A stretch of 64,000 nt of DNA from Nitrospirota bacterium (GCA_040754395.1 JBFMCL010000001.1:165634-229633), one strand, 5' to 3'; positions 7,600 through 16,370 are shown, counted from the first letter of the stretch. Notes: a model not told the origin generated them from the letters alone. Numbers and translations are program-made.

Positions 7600-9408
7600 T
7601 TGAACACATACAGGAGTTTATTTGTCTGGCTGCTGATCGGCGTCATGATGATTCTCATGTTCAACCTCCTCAGTACGCCCAAGAAAGCAGAACAGGAAAT
7701 GATATTTTCCGAATTCATGACCAGGCTCGAGGCCGGGGAAGTGGTTGACGTAACCATGAAGGGCAGCGTCATAACCGGTCAGTTAAAAGATGGCAAGCAG
7801 TTCAAGACATATGCCGCAGAGTTCCCTGACCTTGTGAAGACCCTGCGCTCGAACAATGTGAAGATATCGGTAAAACCGGAAGACCAGAATCCCTGGTACT
7901 GGAACCTCTTCTTCTCCTGGGGACCTATCATCTTCCTTGTTGCGATCTGGATCTTCTTTATGCGCCAGATGCAGACAGGCGGGAATAAAGCCCTTTCATT
8001 CGGAAAAGCAAAGGCAAAACTCGTATCCGAGAAATCCGTGAAGATAACCTTTGCCGACGTCGCCGGCATAGAAGAGGCAAAGGCTGAAGTACAGGAAATT
8101 ATCGATTTTCTCAAGGATCCCCAGAAGTTCCAGAAACTCGGCGGAAAAATCCCCAAAGGGGTTCTTCTGGTAGGCGCTCCCGGCACCGGCAAGACGCTGC
8201 TGGCAAGGGCTATCGCAGGAGAGGCAGGTGTCCCGTTTTTCTCAATATCCGGGTCCGACTTTGTGGAAATGTTTGTCGGCGTCGGTGCATCGCGTGTGAG
8301 GGACCTTTTCGACCAGGCGAAGAAAAACGCCCCCTGCATCATCTTTATCGATGAGATAGACGCGGTCGGCAGGCACAGGGGAGCAGGTCTTGGAGGGGGA
8401 CATGACGAACGCGAGCAGACCCTGAATCAGCTTCTTGTTGAAATGGACGGGTTTGAGGCCAATCAGGGTGTTATTATCATTGCAGCCACAAACAGGCCTG
8501 ATGTGCTCGATCCTGCGCTCTTGCGGCCGGGAAGGTTTGACCGGCAGGTAATTGTTCCTCCGCCTGATGTCAAAGGGAGGCTCGAGATACTCAAGGTGCA
8601 TACCAGAAATATCCCTGTTGACGAAAAAGTCAGTCTCGATGAGATCGCAAGGGGGACACCCGGCTTCTCCGGGGCAGACCTTGAAAACCTTGTAAATGAA
8701 GCCGCCCTGCTCGCGGCCAGAAAGGCCAAAAACAAGGTGGAGAGGTCGGATTTCGAGGCGGCAAAGGACAAAGTACTGATGGGTGTTGAAAGAAGAAGCA
8801 TGATTATCAGCGAAGAAGAGAAAAAGAACACCGCATACCATGAAGCCGGACATGCACTGGTCGCGAAGCTTACCCCAGGCACAGACCCGCTTCATAAGGT
8901 GAGCATCATTCCGAGAGGCAGGGCCTTGGGCGTGACACAGCAGCTTCCGATAGACGACAAATATACCTATTCAAAAGATTATCTTCTGAACGCCCTGATG
9001 GTGCTTCTCGGCGGGAGGGCCGCAGAAGAGATCGCACTGAACCACATGACCACAGGTGCAGGCAATGACCTTGAGCGCGCGACGAATCTCGCACGCAAGA
9101 TGGTCACTGAATGGGGCATGTCCGAAAAACTTGGCCCCCTGACCTTCGGCAAAAAAGACGAGCAGATATTCCTTGGACGGGAGATTGCACAGCACAAAGA
9201 CTACAGTGAGAAAACTGCGGTCGAAATAGATGAAGAAGTCAAGAGAATCGTGACTGACGCATACAATTCAGCCAAAAGCCTCCTTACAAAACAGCGGGAC
9301 CTTCTCGAACTGTTCGCAAAGACCCTTCTCGAAAAAGAGACCATGGACATTACCGAGATAGACGCCCTAATTCATGATATGCAGTCAGGGAGCGCTGTTC
9401 AGGCATAG
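7600..9408 (+). CDS. ftsH: ATP-dependent zinc metalloprotease FtsH
   Basis: Membrane-bound AAA+ protease that degrades misassembled membrane proteins and regulatory factors. The protein (602 aa) has a first TM helix at about residues 5-25, a periplasmic segment, a second TM around 105-125 and the AAA domain. The AAA domain carries Walker A GAPGTGKT near 192, the [13 protein letters not shown] pore region, Walker [12 protein letters not shown] and the SRH. The M41 protease domain has HEAGH near 414 and the third Zn ligand in [14 protein letters not shown] at 7600 is favoured because AGAGG sits 9 nt before it; a GTG at 7591 directly abuts the same Shine-Dalgarno and is the alternative. In many bacteria folP follows ftsH; here about 2.1 kb of foreign-looking DNA separates them. 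Confidence 0.95.
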   Translation: MNTYRSLFVWLLIGVMMILMFNLLSTPKKAEQEMIFSEFMTRLEAGEVVDVTMKGSVITGQLKDGKQFKTYAAEFPDLVKTLRSNNVKISVKPEDQNPWYWNLFFSWGPIIFLVAIWIFFMRQMQTGGNKALSFGKAKAKLVSEKSVKITFADVAGIEEAKAEVQEIIDFLKDPQKFQKLGGKIPKGVLLVGAPGTGKTLLARAIAGEAGVPFFSISGSDFVEMFVGVGASRVRDLFDQAKKNAPCIIFIDEIDAVGRHRGAGLGGGHDEREQTLNQLLVEMDGFEANQGVIIIAATNRPDVLDPALLRPGRFDRQVIVPPPDVKGRLEILKVHTRNIPVDEKVSLDEIARGTPGFSGADLENLVNEAALLAARKAKNKVERSDFEAAKDKVLMGVERRSMIISEEEKKNTAYHEAGHALVAKLTPGTDPLHKVSIIPRGRALGVTQQLPIDDKYTYSKDYLLNALMVLLGGRAAEEIALNHMTTGAGNDLERATNLARKMVTEWGMSEKLGPLTFGKKDEQIFLGREIAQHKDYSEKTAVEIDEEVKRIVTDAYNSAKSLLTKQRDLLELFAKTLLEKETMDITEIDALIHDMQSGSAVQA

Positions 9409-9471
9409 GCACGACCGGAACCTGAAAAAAACGACGACTCCCAGCAGCGCGTTCTGACAGTCCTTTCTTTC

Positions 9472-10797
9472 CTAAAGCAACAGGGAGTATACCAACCCAA
9501 CCACCGCACATGCGCCAATAACTGAGACAATGCCTGCCTTGTACCTGAATAGCGCAATAAACGCTGCTATTCCAATTAAGGCGGCAAACCACTCGAACCT
9601 TGCATCAAAACCATGAGGCCACAGCACATGATAGGCAAAAAAAACGGCCAGATTGATCACGACACCAGCCACCGCAGCCGTAATACCGGTTAAGGGCGAG
9701 GTAAATCTGACTTCATGTCTCGTTGCCTCAACTGCCGGACCGCCCACCAGAATAAACAGAAACGACGGCAAAAATGTAAAAAATGTGGCAACACCCGCGC
9801 CTGCTGCGCCTGCCAATGGCAGCATCTCAGGCCCAAAAAGCTCCTTGGTCCAGCCGCCCACAAAACCCACAAAGGCAACAACCATGATCAGCGGACCAGG
9901 CGTGGTTTCGCCCAGCGCAAGTCCGTCAATCATCTGTGGACCGCTCAACCAGGCATAGTGCTCAACACCTCCCTGATACACATAGGGCAGAACTGCATAC
10001 GCACCCCCAAACGTGACGAGTGCAGCCTTGGTAAAAAACCAGCCCATTTGTGTGAGCGTACCTTCCCATCCTCCTGCCATGTAAAGCATACCCATGACAC
10101 TGCTCCAGATAAGAAAACCTATCAACGCGAATACAATGACCCGGCTCCATTTGAAGCGGGCATGGGGGGGAACAGGGGTATCGTCATCAATGAGCGCAGG
10201 ACCAAAGTCCTTGCGTGATTCTGCATGATGCCCAACCGCCCTGAATTTATTGGGTATAAAGTGCGAACCGGCATAACCGAGAATGCCTGCCATCAGCACG
10301 ATATAGGGAAAAGGCACGTTGAAGGCAAAAATCGCGATGAACGCAAGGATAGCGATGGCACGAAGCATATTGTTTTTCAACACGCGCGAGCCAATGCGGT
10401 AGGCCGCAAAGACCACAATAGCCGTCACCGCAGGTTTTATCCCGTATAAAACACCCGCTACCGCCGGCATGTCACCGTATGCAAGATAAATCCATGTTAA
10501 GGCCATCAGCATGAATAATGAAGGAAGCACAAACATAACGCCGGCAACAATGCCCCCCCTCACGCCGTGCATAAGCCAGCCAATATAGGTCGCCAGCTGT
10601 TGCGCTTCAGGCCCCGGCAGCACCATCGTATAATTGAGCGCATGCAGAAAACGATGCTCGGAAATCCATCTCCGTTTCTCGACCAACTCCTGATGCATCA
10701 TGCTTATCTGACCTGCCGGTCCGCCAAAACCGGTAAGACCCAGCTTGAGCCAATAGCTAAATGCTTCCGAAAACGATACCACTTTTTGCTGATCCAT
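9472..10797 (-). CDS. chrA: Chromate ion transporter (ChrA, long two-domain type)
   Basis: CHR-family proton/chromate antiporter that exports chromate, an inner-membrane protein of about 10-12 helices. Two homologous CHR halves are visible. The first has FGGPAGQISMMHQELVEKRRW and PGPEAQQLATYIGW (residues about 20-75). The second has FGGAYAVLPYVYQ and LGETTPGPLIMVVAFVGF (about 260-310), joined by a hydrophilic loop rich in His/Asp. ATG 10797 is chosen: the in-frame TTG at 10815 falls inside the terminal repeat of the adjoining transposase element. No Shine-Dalgarno precedes either start, because the upstream sequence is an A-run and the element end. It is encoded opposite to ftsH and folP and is probably an acquired gene. 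Confidence 0.9.
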   Translation of the reverse strand: MDQQKVVSFSEAFSYWLKLGLTGFGGPAGQISMMHQELVEKRRWISEHRFLHALNYTMVLPGPEAQQLATYIGWLMHGVRGGIVAGVMFVLPSLFMLMALTWIYLAYGDMPAVAGVLYGIKPAVTAIVVFAAYRIGSRVLKNNMLRAIAILAFIAIFAFNVPFPYIVLMAGILGYAGSHFIPNKFRAVGHHAESRKDFGPALIDDDTPVPPHARFKWSRVIVFALIGFLIWSSVMGMLYMAGGWEGTLTQMGWFFTKAALVTFGGAYAVLPYVYQGGVEHYAWLSGPQMIDGLALGETTPGPLIMVVAFVGFVGGWTKELFGPEMLPLAGAAGAGVATFFTFLPSFLFILVGGPAVEATRHEVRFTSPLTGITAAVAGVVINLAVFFAYHVLWPHGFDARFEWFAALIGIAAFIALFRYKAGIVSVIGACAVVGLVYSLLL

Positions 10798-10806
10798 TTT
10801 TTTTAT

Positions 10807-10826
10807 TAGGGACAACCCCCAATTTT
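10807..10826 (+). repeat. Terminal inverted repeat, left copy
   Basis: TAGGGACAACCCCC followed by AATTTT. It is the inverted counterpart of 11521-11541, identical over the 14-nt core, and the A/T flank differs by one inserted base. The transposase stop codon (10825-10827) runs into it. Confidence 0.75.
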
Positions 10827-11484
10827 ATTTCTTTCTTGGTCTTCCTCTTTGCTCTGGCTTCAATTTGCGATGTAATATCTCTTCTAACATATCCACAAAT
10901 TTCGTTCCGCCAAACGGTCTGCCAGACGATGTCGCTTTCCTTATCTTCTTCTGGAATGTTTCTTCAAGTATCATTTTTGCATATTCATTTTGTTCTTCAT
11001 CTCTTAACCATTTATGAAGTGCTAAGGTATTGTCAGTTCTTCCATTTATATGCTCTTGAGCGCTTGACCATCTCCACTCTTCAGGATGTTTCACAATCTG
11101 CGCTCTCACCGGGTTCATCTCTATATACTTGACTACAGCCCACAAATATTCCTCCTTTTCCACAGGACATGAAAAATAGCGATTCTGCCACAGTCTGCCA
11201 CTTCGGTTATATTTGGCATTGAAATGCTGTGCATACAAAAAAGTCACGCCATGTAAACATTTCCCTAATCCTTCTGCACTGACTGGAGTTAGCAAAAGAT
11301 GGAAATGGTTGTCCATCAGACAATATGCCCATACCCCAGATTGAGTTCTTTTTGTCCATTGATCGAGCAATCTAAGAAAATAGAGATAATCTTCAGAATC
11401 AATAAAGATTTCTGACCTATTCGTCCCCCTTTGGGTAATATGATGCGGATATTGTGGAACTACAATCCGTGCTATCCTTGGCAT
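10825..11484 (-). CDS. REP-associated tyrosine transposase (RAYT, Y1_Tnp family)
   Basis: HUH single-strand endonuclease related to IS200/IS605 TnpA, of the class linked with REP palindromes. In the 219-aa protein the early HHITQRG motif (residues 14-20) and MDNHFHLLL supply the HUH pair (H60, H62), and KYIEMNPVRA holds the likely catalytic Tyr120. The middle segment (SGRLWQNRYFSCPVE) and the RPRKK tail are typical of RAYTs. The product acts on the hairpin ends of its own element. Codon and base use are AT-rich relative to ftsH and folP, a sign of recent transfer. It appears intact. Confidence 0.88.
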   Translation of the reverse strand: MPRIARIVVPQYPHHITQRGTNRSEIFIDSEDYLYFLRLLDQWTKRTQSGVWAYCLMDNHFHLLLTPVSAEGLGKCLHGVTFLYAQHFNAKYNRSGRLWQNRYFSCPVEKEEYLWAVVKYIEMNPVRAQIVKHPEEWRWSSAQEHINGRTDNTLALHKWLRDEEQNEYAKMILEETFQKKIRKATSSGRPFGGTKFVDMLEEILHRKLKPEQRGRPRKK

Positions 11485-11520
11485 AGTGAATGATAGTAGA
11501 AATATGGAGTTATTTCAATA

Positions 11521-11541
11521 AAAATTAGGGGGTTGTCCCTA
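11521..11541 (+). repeat. Terminal inverted repeat, right copy
   Basis: AAAATTA followed by GGGGGTTGTCCCTA, the inverse of 10807-10826. The folP promoter-like -10 box begins 17 nt beyond it. Confidence 0.75.
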
Positions 11542-11557
11542 TTATTTACGGATAAAA

Positions 11558-11566
11558 TGATACAAT
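11558..11566 (+). promoter_or_regulatory. Extended -10 element just upstream of folP
   Basis: TGA-TACAAT ends 5 nt before the folP ATG. No Shine-Dalgarno is present. It lies just outside the right end of the transposase element, so it may be the promoter that now drives folP after separation from ftsH. Confidence 0.45.
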
Positions 11567-11571
11567 AGACC

Positions 11572-12423
11572 ATGAAAGTTAAATGGAAAAATTTCTGTCT
11601 CGACTTCTCACAGAGAACACATATCATGGGCGTCCTGAATGTCACTCCGGATTCCTTCTCTGACGGCGGACGCTATTTTGATGAATCCTCCGCAACAGCA
11701 CATGCGCTCCGGATGGCCCGGGAAGGCGCCGATGTCCTTGATATCGGTGGAGAATCCTCAAGGCCCGGCGCAGAACCGCTGCCCCTTGAAGAGGAATTGA
11801 AGCGAACAATCCCTGTTATTGCACGCATTGTAAAAGAGATCAGCATCCCGATATCCATTGATACCTACAAGGCAGAGGTAGCGCAGAAAGCGCTCGATGC
11901 AGGCGCCTCGATAGTGAACGATATAAGCGGACTGCGGTTTGATCCTGAAATGGCCCGGATCGTCGCCCGCTATGAAGTCCCTGTTGTCATCATGCACATG
12001 AAGGGCACCCCAAGGGATATGCAGAAGAATCCTGTGTACGATGATCTGATTCAGGAGATACTCGACTATCTAAGGAAAGGCATAAGGACAGCAGAGGAAT
12101 CGGGCATAGCAGAGGACAGGATCATCATAGATCCGGGAATCGGTTTTGGAAAGACGTTTGCACATAACCTTCAGATTATTCATAAGCTCCATGAATTCAC
12201 TCTTTTGGGGAAACCGGTGCTCATCGGTCCGTCCAAAAAGGCGTTTATCGGGAAGGTCCTTGGAGATGTGCCTCCCGACGAACGGCTTGAGGGCACGGCC
12301 GCAGCAGTGGCCATATCCGTCATGAACGGAGCCAGCCTTGTCCGTGTCCATGAGGTGAGGGAAATGGCAAGGGTGGTGAAGGTAGCCGATGCGATCAGAA
12401 GGATGAAAATACATGATGCATAA
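11572..12423 (+). CDS. folP: Dihydropteroate synthase
   Basis: Condenses 6-hydroxymethyl-dihydropterin diphosphate with p-aminobenzoate in folate synthesis; cytoplasmic TIM barrel and the target of sulfonamides. The 283-aa protein has MGVLNVTPDSFSDGG (first flexible loop), ADVLDIGGESSRPGA (second loop), SIDTYKAEVA, ASIVNDISG, VIMHMKGTP, IDPGIGFGKT, and the C-terminal GTAAAVAISVMNGASLVRVHEV. All pterin-binding residues of the family appear present. The ATG at 11572 lacks a Shine-Dalgarno. The gene is now headed by its own -10 box next to a mobile element. The editing-domain gene follows 48 nt downstream and may be co-transcribed. Confidence 0.96.
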   Translation: MKVKWKNFCLDFSQRTHIMGVLNVTPDSFSDGGRYFDESSATAHALRMAREGADVLDIGGESSRPGAEPLPLEEELKRTIPVIARIVKEISIPISIDTYKAEVAQKALDAGASIVNDISGLRFDPEMARIVARYEVPVVIMHMKGTPRDMQKNPVYDDLIQEILDYLRKGIRTAEESGIAEDRIIIDPGIGFGKTFAHNLQIIHKLHEFTLLGKPVLIGPSKKAFIGKVLGDVPPDERLEGTAAAVAISVMNGASLVRVHEVREMARVVKVADAIRRMKIHDA

Positions 12424-12471
12424 AGTTGTCGCTACTGTTTCTGTGTTCCCTTTGGAGAGCGGGGGAAAAAT

Positions 12472-12882
12472 ATGAAGCTGCTCCTTTTCTATGCCCACAC
12501 CTGGTGGTTCAAAACCGCATCCAAAGGTCTTGCCCACGTACCGGATGCTGATTTGGAAGCCTCACTGGACAATACTGTGGTGGTGTTCTTCCATGCCGAG
12601 CAAGAGGATGAGGAAAAAGGCAAGGGACTTCTTGACAAGCTGATAAAGAACATTAAGTGGCTTGCCGGGAAATTCGTCACAAAAAATGTCGTCATCCATT
12701 CATTCAACCACCTGTCAACGAGCAAGGCGTCGTCTGAATTTTCCGAACAGATGATCAAGCAGGCTGCAGACAGGTTGCAGCACGCGGGGTATACGGTCAT
12801 GTGTACTCCGTTCGGGTATTTCAACCAGTTTAAAATACACGTCAGCGGAGAAAGCCTTGCAAAGGTGTTCAAGGAGTTATAA
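12472..12882 (+). CDS. Stand-alone archaeal-type threonyl-tRNA synthetase editing domain
   Basis: The 136-aa protein resembles the N-terminal editing domain of archaeal ThrRS (tRNA-Thr_ED, a D-aminoacyl-tRNA deacylase fold), which hydrolyses Ser-tRNA(Thr). Matching features are the opening MKLLLFYAHT beta strand, the central VVIHSFNHLSTSKASSEFSEQ (the PFAHLSS-like motif) and the closing FGYFNQFKIHVSGESLAKV, which parallels the archaeal FGYYKAFKI signature. No synthetase domain is attached. Bacterial ThrRS normally has its own unrelated N2 editing domain, so this would be an extra trans-editing factor or have taken another substrate. ATG 12472 lies in the folP downstream region; a cupin gene follows. 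Confidence 0.75.
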   Translation: MKLLLFYAHTWWFKTASKGLAHVPDADLEASLDNTVVVFFHAEQEDEEKGKGLLDKLIKNIKWLAGKFVTKNVVIHSFNHLSTSKASSEFSEQMIKQAADRLQHAGYTVMCTPFGYFNQFKIHVSGESLAKVFKEL

Positions 12883-12900
12883 ATGGGAAAGGAGAAACGC

Positions 12901-13170
12901 ATGGAGATCAGGATCGAAAAACCCTCGGAACAACTGCTCGAAAGCCGCAAGGTGAAGGCATGGCCTGTGTGGGAAAAAGAGGTATCGCGCTTTGACTGGC
13001 ATTACGATGCGATAGAGGAATGCTATTTCCTCGAGGGCAAGGTCACGGTTGAGACAAAAGACGGGGAAAAAGTCGAAATCGGGAAGGGAGATTTCGTGAC
13101 ATTTCCGAAAGGGCTCTCATGTGTATGGGATATCAGGGAGCCGGTAAGGAAGCATTACAATTTCAGATGA
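12901..13170 (+). CDS. Small cupin-domain protein (EutQ/DUF861-like)
   Basis: An 89-aa single-domain cupin. The pattern RFDWHYDAIEECYFLEGKV, then EIGKGDFVTFPKGLSCVWDI, is that of the DUF861 cupins, with the E-E/C-Y strand and a G-D-x-V-x-F-P-x-G turn. The W-x-V/I-x-E/P ending matches (R)EPVRKHYNFR. The substrate is unknown; such proteins often bind small ligands or act in detoxification. GGAG at 12891 gives 6-nt spacing to ATG 12901; an ATG at 12883 immediately after the previous stop is less well placed. It probably shares a transcript with the editing-domain gene. Confidence 0.8.
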   Translation: MEIRIEKPSEQLLESRKVKAWPVWEKEVSRFDWHYDAIEECYFLEGKVTVETKDGEKVEIGKGDFVTFPKGLSCVWDIREPVRKHYNFR

Positions 13171-13201
13171 TGCATGTCTGATGCATGCATGCAGGTCGTT
13201 A

Positions 13202-14428
13202 TTAATGCTGCTGTTGAACCAGATCACGGTAGAACTGCAGCGTCTTTTCCGCGACGGTCTTCCAGCTGAACAGGGCAATAACCCGTGCCCTTGCCTTAAT
13301 GCCCATGCTTCTCATCGTGTCAGGTGACGCAAGCAGGCTTTGTATCGCTTCCGCAAGATGCTCCGCGTATCGCTTCGGGTCCCGGGGTTCGGGATTATCC
13401 GGTCCCATCGGTGCAAACGGGACTGTCAGCCCCGTTTCCCCGCTGACGACCACCTCGCGGATGCCGCCAACAGCAGCGGCTACTACAGGTGTTTCACAGG
13501 CCATGGCTTCGGCATTAATCAGTCCGAATGGTTCGTAGATGGAAGGACAGACAAACACTGCCGCGTGGGTATAGAGGGTGATAAGATCGTCTCTCGGAAC
13601 AAAGCGGTCCACCCAAATGATCTCATGAGCCGTCTCTGTCTGTGCCTGCCTTACCCTTCCGGTCATCTCCTGTGCGATTTCACCGGTATCAGGGTCCGCA
13701 GCAACCAGCACGACCTGCGCAGAGGGAGCAACGTAGCGTACCGCATTGAGAAGGTGAAAGAGACCCTTCTGTCTCGTAATTCTTCCTACAAAGAGAATAA
13801 ACGGTTTGTCAGGTTTGATATGGTACCGTGACAGTATCGCATGGTTTGGCCTCGGTCTGTACTGCTGCACATCTATGCCGTTCGGGATTGTGCGTATTTT
13901 TGCAAAGGGGATACCGTAGAGGTCGTGAATTGCCGTCCTCATCGACTCTGAAACAGCAATAATGCCGTCTGCGTTTTCAAGCGCTGTCCTCTCCATCCAG
14001 GTGCTTGCCTTGTATGCGGCGCCAAGCTGTTCTTCTTTCCAGGGTCTCTGGGGCTCAAGGGAATGCACGGTAATCACGAGGGGGACCCGGAACATCTGCT
14101 TTACAAGACATCCGGCAAGATGTGTATACCAGGTATGACAATGGACAATATCCGTTCCTGATACCGCGCCGACCATCATGATATTCCTGCAGAGGGTATC
14201 CAGCAGTTTTCTGTGCCTGCCGCCGGGGAAGGGAAAATCTCCGTTCAGGTGCATGCCTTCGACCGATACATTCCCTTTATGCACTTTCTGGTCACCGAAA
14301 CAGAGAACCGAGATATCGTTGCCGGCGCCGTTCAGGGAAGACAATTCACGGGTGAGGTATTCCACATGCACCCCTGCCCCGCCGTATATGCGGGGAGGAT
14401 ATTCATTCGTGAAAAGCGTAATCTTCAT
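13202..14428 (-). CDS. GT4 glycogen synthase-like glycosyltransferase (GlgA/GlgM actinobacterial type)
   Basis: Retaining GT-B glycosyltransferase of 408 aa. The N-terminal domain begins MKITLFTNEYPPRIYGGAGV, typical of the Corynebacterium-type glycogen synthases later shown to make maltose-1-phosphate from ADP-glucose (GlgM). Further marks are DIVHCHTWYTHLAG, ITVHSLEPQRPWKEEQLG, SESMRTAIHDLYG, IPNGIDVQQYRP, FVGRITRQKGL, and the donor-site EPFGLINAEAMACETPVVA. The function is inferred to be alpha-glucan synthesis, but no glgE, glgB or glgC is nearby, so substrate identity is uncertain. It is transcribed toward the cupin gene, the two converging over about 30 nt. Confidence 0.82.
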   Translation of the reverse strand: MKITLFTNEYPPRIYGGAGVHVEYLTRELSSLNGAGNDISVLCFGDQKVHKGNVSVEGMHLNGDFPFPGGRHRKLLDTLCRNIMMVGAVSGTDIVHCHTWYTHLAGCLVKQMFRVPLVITVHSLEPQRPWKEEQLGAAYKASTWMERTALENADGIIAVSESMRTAIHDLYGIPFAKIRTIPNGIDVQQYRPRPNHAILSRYHIKPDKPFILFVGRITRQKGLFHLLNAVRYVAPSAQVVLVAADPDTGEIAQEMTGRVRQAQTETAHEIIWVDRFVPRDDLITLYTHAAVFVCPSIYEPFGLINAEAMACETPVVAAAVGGIREVVVSGETGLTVPFAPMGPDNPEPRDPKRYAEHLAEAIQSLLASPDTMRSMGIKARARVIALFSWKTVAEKTLQFYRDLVQQQH

Positions 14429-14452
14429 CGTCTTTTTCTGTCAGAAGAACTC

Positions 14453-14968
14453 TCAGTGTTTCGCCTTTCCCAGCACCAGCGTCCAGTACATCCTCAGGGT
14501 TTTGCTTTTTGCATATGCAGCCCCTGCCTCGGCAAACGCCGGGGTCATGATGTTTTTGCAATGCATCTCGGACTTCAGCCATGCACGTAACGCCTCATCC
14601 GGAGACCGGTACCCCTGACCGACATTCTCTCCGTACGATGTCCACCGGTAGCCCGCTTTTGCAAGTCTTTCTTCCGGATCGCTATTGTCAGAGCCCCTGT
14701 GGCTCAGGAAGCCATTCCTTGCCATGTCCAGAGAATGTGCGAGGGATGCCTGTCCAAGCCTGTCATTCCAGGTTACCGGCTTGGCAGGCTTATAGTAGGT
14801 AGTGCCGCACATCCTTCCTTTCGCGCGAGCCTGGTTTAGATGCCCGATGATATCCTTCACGTAGGCATCGTCCCCCGTGTCCCACCATGAAGACGAGATC
14901 AGGCTGCCACCGCACCCGCAGCAGAGGGCGATAATGCCTATAAGAATAATTTTTCTTACTCTGGTCAT
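14453..14968 (-). CDS. CAP-domain (SCP/PR-1-like) lipoprotein
   Basis: Secreted protein of 171 aa with a signal peptide ending in a lipobox-like ALCCGCGG, so probably lipid-anchored in the envelope. The CAP domain shows LNQARAKG, a VTWNDRLGQASLAHSLDMARNGFLSH stretch (first CAP His), GENVGQGYRSPDEALRAWLKSEMHCKNIM (CAP signature) and a closing YWTLVLGKA. Bacterial CAP proteins have varied or unknown functions. The start is placed at the ATG 14968 that begins the signal peptide rather than an earlier in-frame ATG at 15025. The gene lies 24 nt upstream of, and in the same direction as, the GT4 gene. Confidence 0.8.
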   Translation of the reverse strand: MTRVRKIILIGIIALCCGCGGSLISSSWWDTGDDAYVKDIIGHLNQARAKGRMCGTTYYKPAKPVTWNDRLGQASLAHSLDMARNGFLSHRGSDNSDPEERLAKAGYRWTSYGENVGQGYRSPDEALRAWLKSEMHCKNIMTPAFAEAGAAYAKSKTLRMYWTLVLGKAKH

Positions 14969-15174
14969 TGAAAAAATCTTTTCATTATAAATGACCCCGG
15001 CAATCAGGTCAATTTTTTCAGGCATGTGATGAGGTGAACTGACCGGAAGAAGTCCTCGGAATCGGGCGCACTCCCTCTGCCCAGCAGATGGCAGTCCTGC
15101 AGAGGGAACTCACTCTTTACGGGTGCAGGGAATGCGAAATAGAACCCGGCTACGGGCCGTTTCTCCCTTCAGAA

Positions 15175-15759
15175 TCAGGGTGTCTGCAGATAATTTTCGA
15201 TTGTCTCTGCCGTGCTGTCAAGCATTGATGCTGTTGACCGGTCTGAATCCCTGGATTCCCTGCTGACTGCAGACTCATAGGCTCTGTAACCCTTGAATGT
15301 CGTGTTTACCGTAATGGTGCCCTGTAAACCATATTCATAGACATACAGGTACATCTTCATCTTTATTTTTCCCGTGATCCTGGTCGACTGCTTGTTCTCC
15401 GAACCGGTGAACGAGAGACTGACGATATCGACATCAACATCTGCCCCGAGTATCTCTCCCAGCGCTTCCTCGAAATAGCTTTCCATGTCATCAGGATCGA
15501 GCAAAACGGTAAATTTTCTTGCCTTCTGGCTCCATGACCCTTCCATATCGATCATCTCGAATGTGCCGTCATCATGGAAAACGAATTCATCTTCAAAATA
15601 TGTGGTTTCCTTTTCGGTCCCGTATCCCTTAATAGTAACCTTTGCCGTTGTTTTGCCTTCCACATCCCATGCGCCTTCGACCAGTGCCCATGCCTGACTG
15701 CAGAAAAGAACTATTATTAAGACAAGGCTGAGTATCAGTGGAACATATTTCCTGTACAT
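15175..15759 (-). CDS. Secreted protein of unknown function
   Basis: The 194-aa product has a clear signal peptide (hydrophobic residues 6-24, cleavage near AWA). The rest is beta-rich: a VEGAWDVEGKTTAKVTIKG start, then an EFVFHDDGTFEMIDMEGSWSQ block that resembles lipocalin-like or copper-resistance-type sheets in which a value is compared with a blank. The C-terminus is Ser/Arg/Asp-rich (SAVSRESRDSDRSTAS). I do not recognise the family. A strong Shine-Dalgarno (AGGAGG on the minus strand) precedes the start. Confidence 0.65.
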   Translation of the reverse strand: MYRKYVPLILSLVLIIVLFCSQAWALVEGAWDVEGKTTAKVTIKGYGTEKETTYFEDEFVFHDDGTFEMIDMEGSWSQKARKFTVLLDPDDMESYFEEALGEILGADVDVDIVSLSFTGSENKQSTRITGKIKMKMYLYVYEYGLQGTITVNTTFKGYRAYESAVSRESRDSDRSTASMLDSTAETIENYLQTP

Positions 15760-15930
15760 ATCTCCTCCTTTGAGAAGAAAACGTTCGAAAGATTAAAATA
15801 AAATTTTTCGGATAGCGATTGAGAAACAGCTGAGACCCCTGTCATTCTATCCATCCCCCTGTCCACTCCCATATGGAAGCACAGCCCCGAATGGGGTGTC
15901 AAGGAGAAAACAACAGGTTTGCCCAGTGGG

Positions 15931-16368
15931 CTATTTTTTGAACATATCCCGGAGCTTAGCCCTCATTTTGAGAAAAAGGGAGAACTGCCGTGAACAGAAA
16001 AGCAGTCTGGACAGGGTTATCTCCGGAGGGGCTTCCGTGCTCACTTCAAGATTATTTGCATGCACGATCGATTCGGGTTCCGGATGCACTGGGAGAGAGC
16101 CGACCTTCTCGACGCATTTGCATATCGGATGGAATTTTCCTTTCAGAATATACGCCCTGACCTCCTGCTGCACACGGCCGTTCCAGATTTCCTGAAAGGT
16201 CTGCACTGACAGATCACCGACCGAATCCACCTGATAACAGCAATTCCTGATCTTTGTTCCGTCCTCTATCCACATCTTCATCCAGGGGAGCGTGCAGAAA
16301 GGTTGTTCATTCTTCAATCGTTCCCGGATAAAATCCCTGAGCTGGTCTTTTTTGACAATCGTTTCCAT
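15931..16368 (-). CDS. SPASM-domain protein, separate partner of the upstream radical SAM gene
   Basis: A 145-aa protein that consists of a SPASM-like auxiliary Fe-S domain without its own radical SAM core. Residues about 24-85 follow the usual pattern CTLPWMKMWIEDG, CCYQ, VGDLSVQTFQEIWN and ICKCVEKVG, giving Cys ligands for one or two extra clusters. Its ATG is 2 nt after the stop of the radical SAM gene with no close Shine-Dalgarno, so translation is probably coupled. In most relatives the two parts are one polypeptide, so this may be a natural split or an old frameshift with reinitiation. The C-terminal 50 residues are basic and unrelated to SPASM. Confidence 0.7.
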   Translation of the reverse strand: METIVKKDQLRDFIRERLKNEQPFCTLPWMKMWIEDGTKIRNCCYQVDSVGDLSVQTFQEIWNGRVQQEVRAYILKGKFHPICKCVEKVGSLPVHPEPESIVHANNLEVSTEAPPEITLSRLLFCSRQFSLFLKMRAKLRDMFKK

Positions 16369-16370
16369 GA

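Larger units (their letters stand above)
10805..11543 (-). mobile_element. REP-associated (Y1) transposase element with inverted ends
   Basis: A roughly 740-bp unit is bounded by near-perfect inverted repeats and contains a single transposase gene. Its base composition is clearly AT-richer than the flanks. It lies 7 nt from the chrA ATG on one side and about 30 nt from the folP start on the other. No obvious target-site duplication was seen, in keeping with single-strand HUH transposition. Confidence 0.7.

Noticed and set aside
13171-13201. GATGCATG direct repeats between the cupin and GT4 genes
   Set aside because: A short ATGCAT-rich stretch at a convergent gene end; too short for function to be claimed.
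15921-15938. GCCC-AGT-GGGC hairpin followed by TATTTTTT on the plus strand
   Set aside because: Looks like a terminator but no plus-strand gene precedes it; it lies at the stop of the minus-strand SPASM gene, where the strand lacks the U-run.
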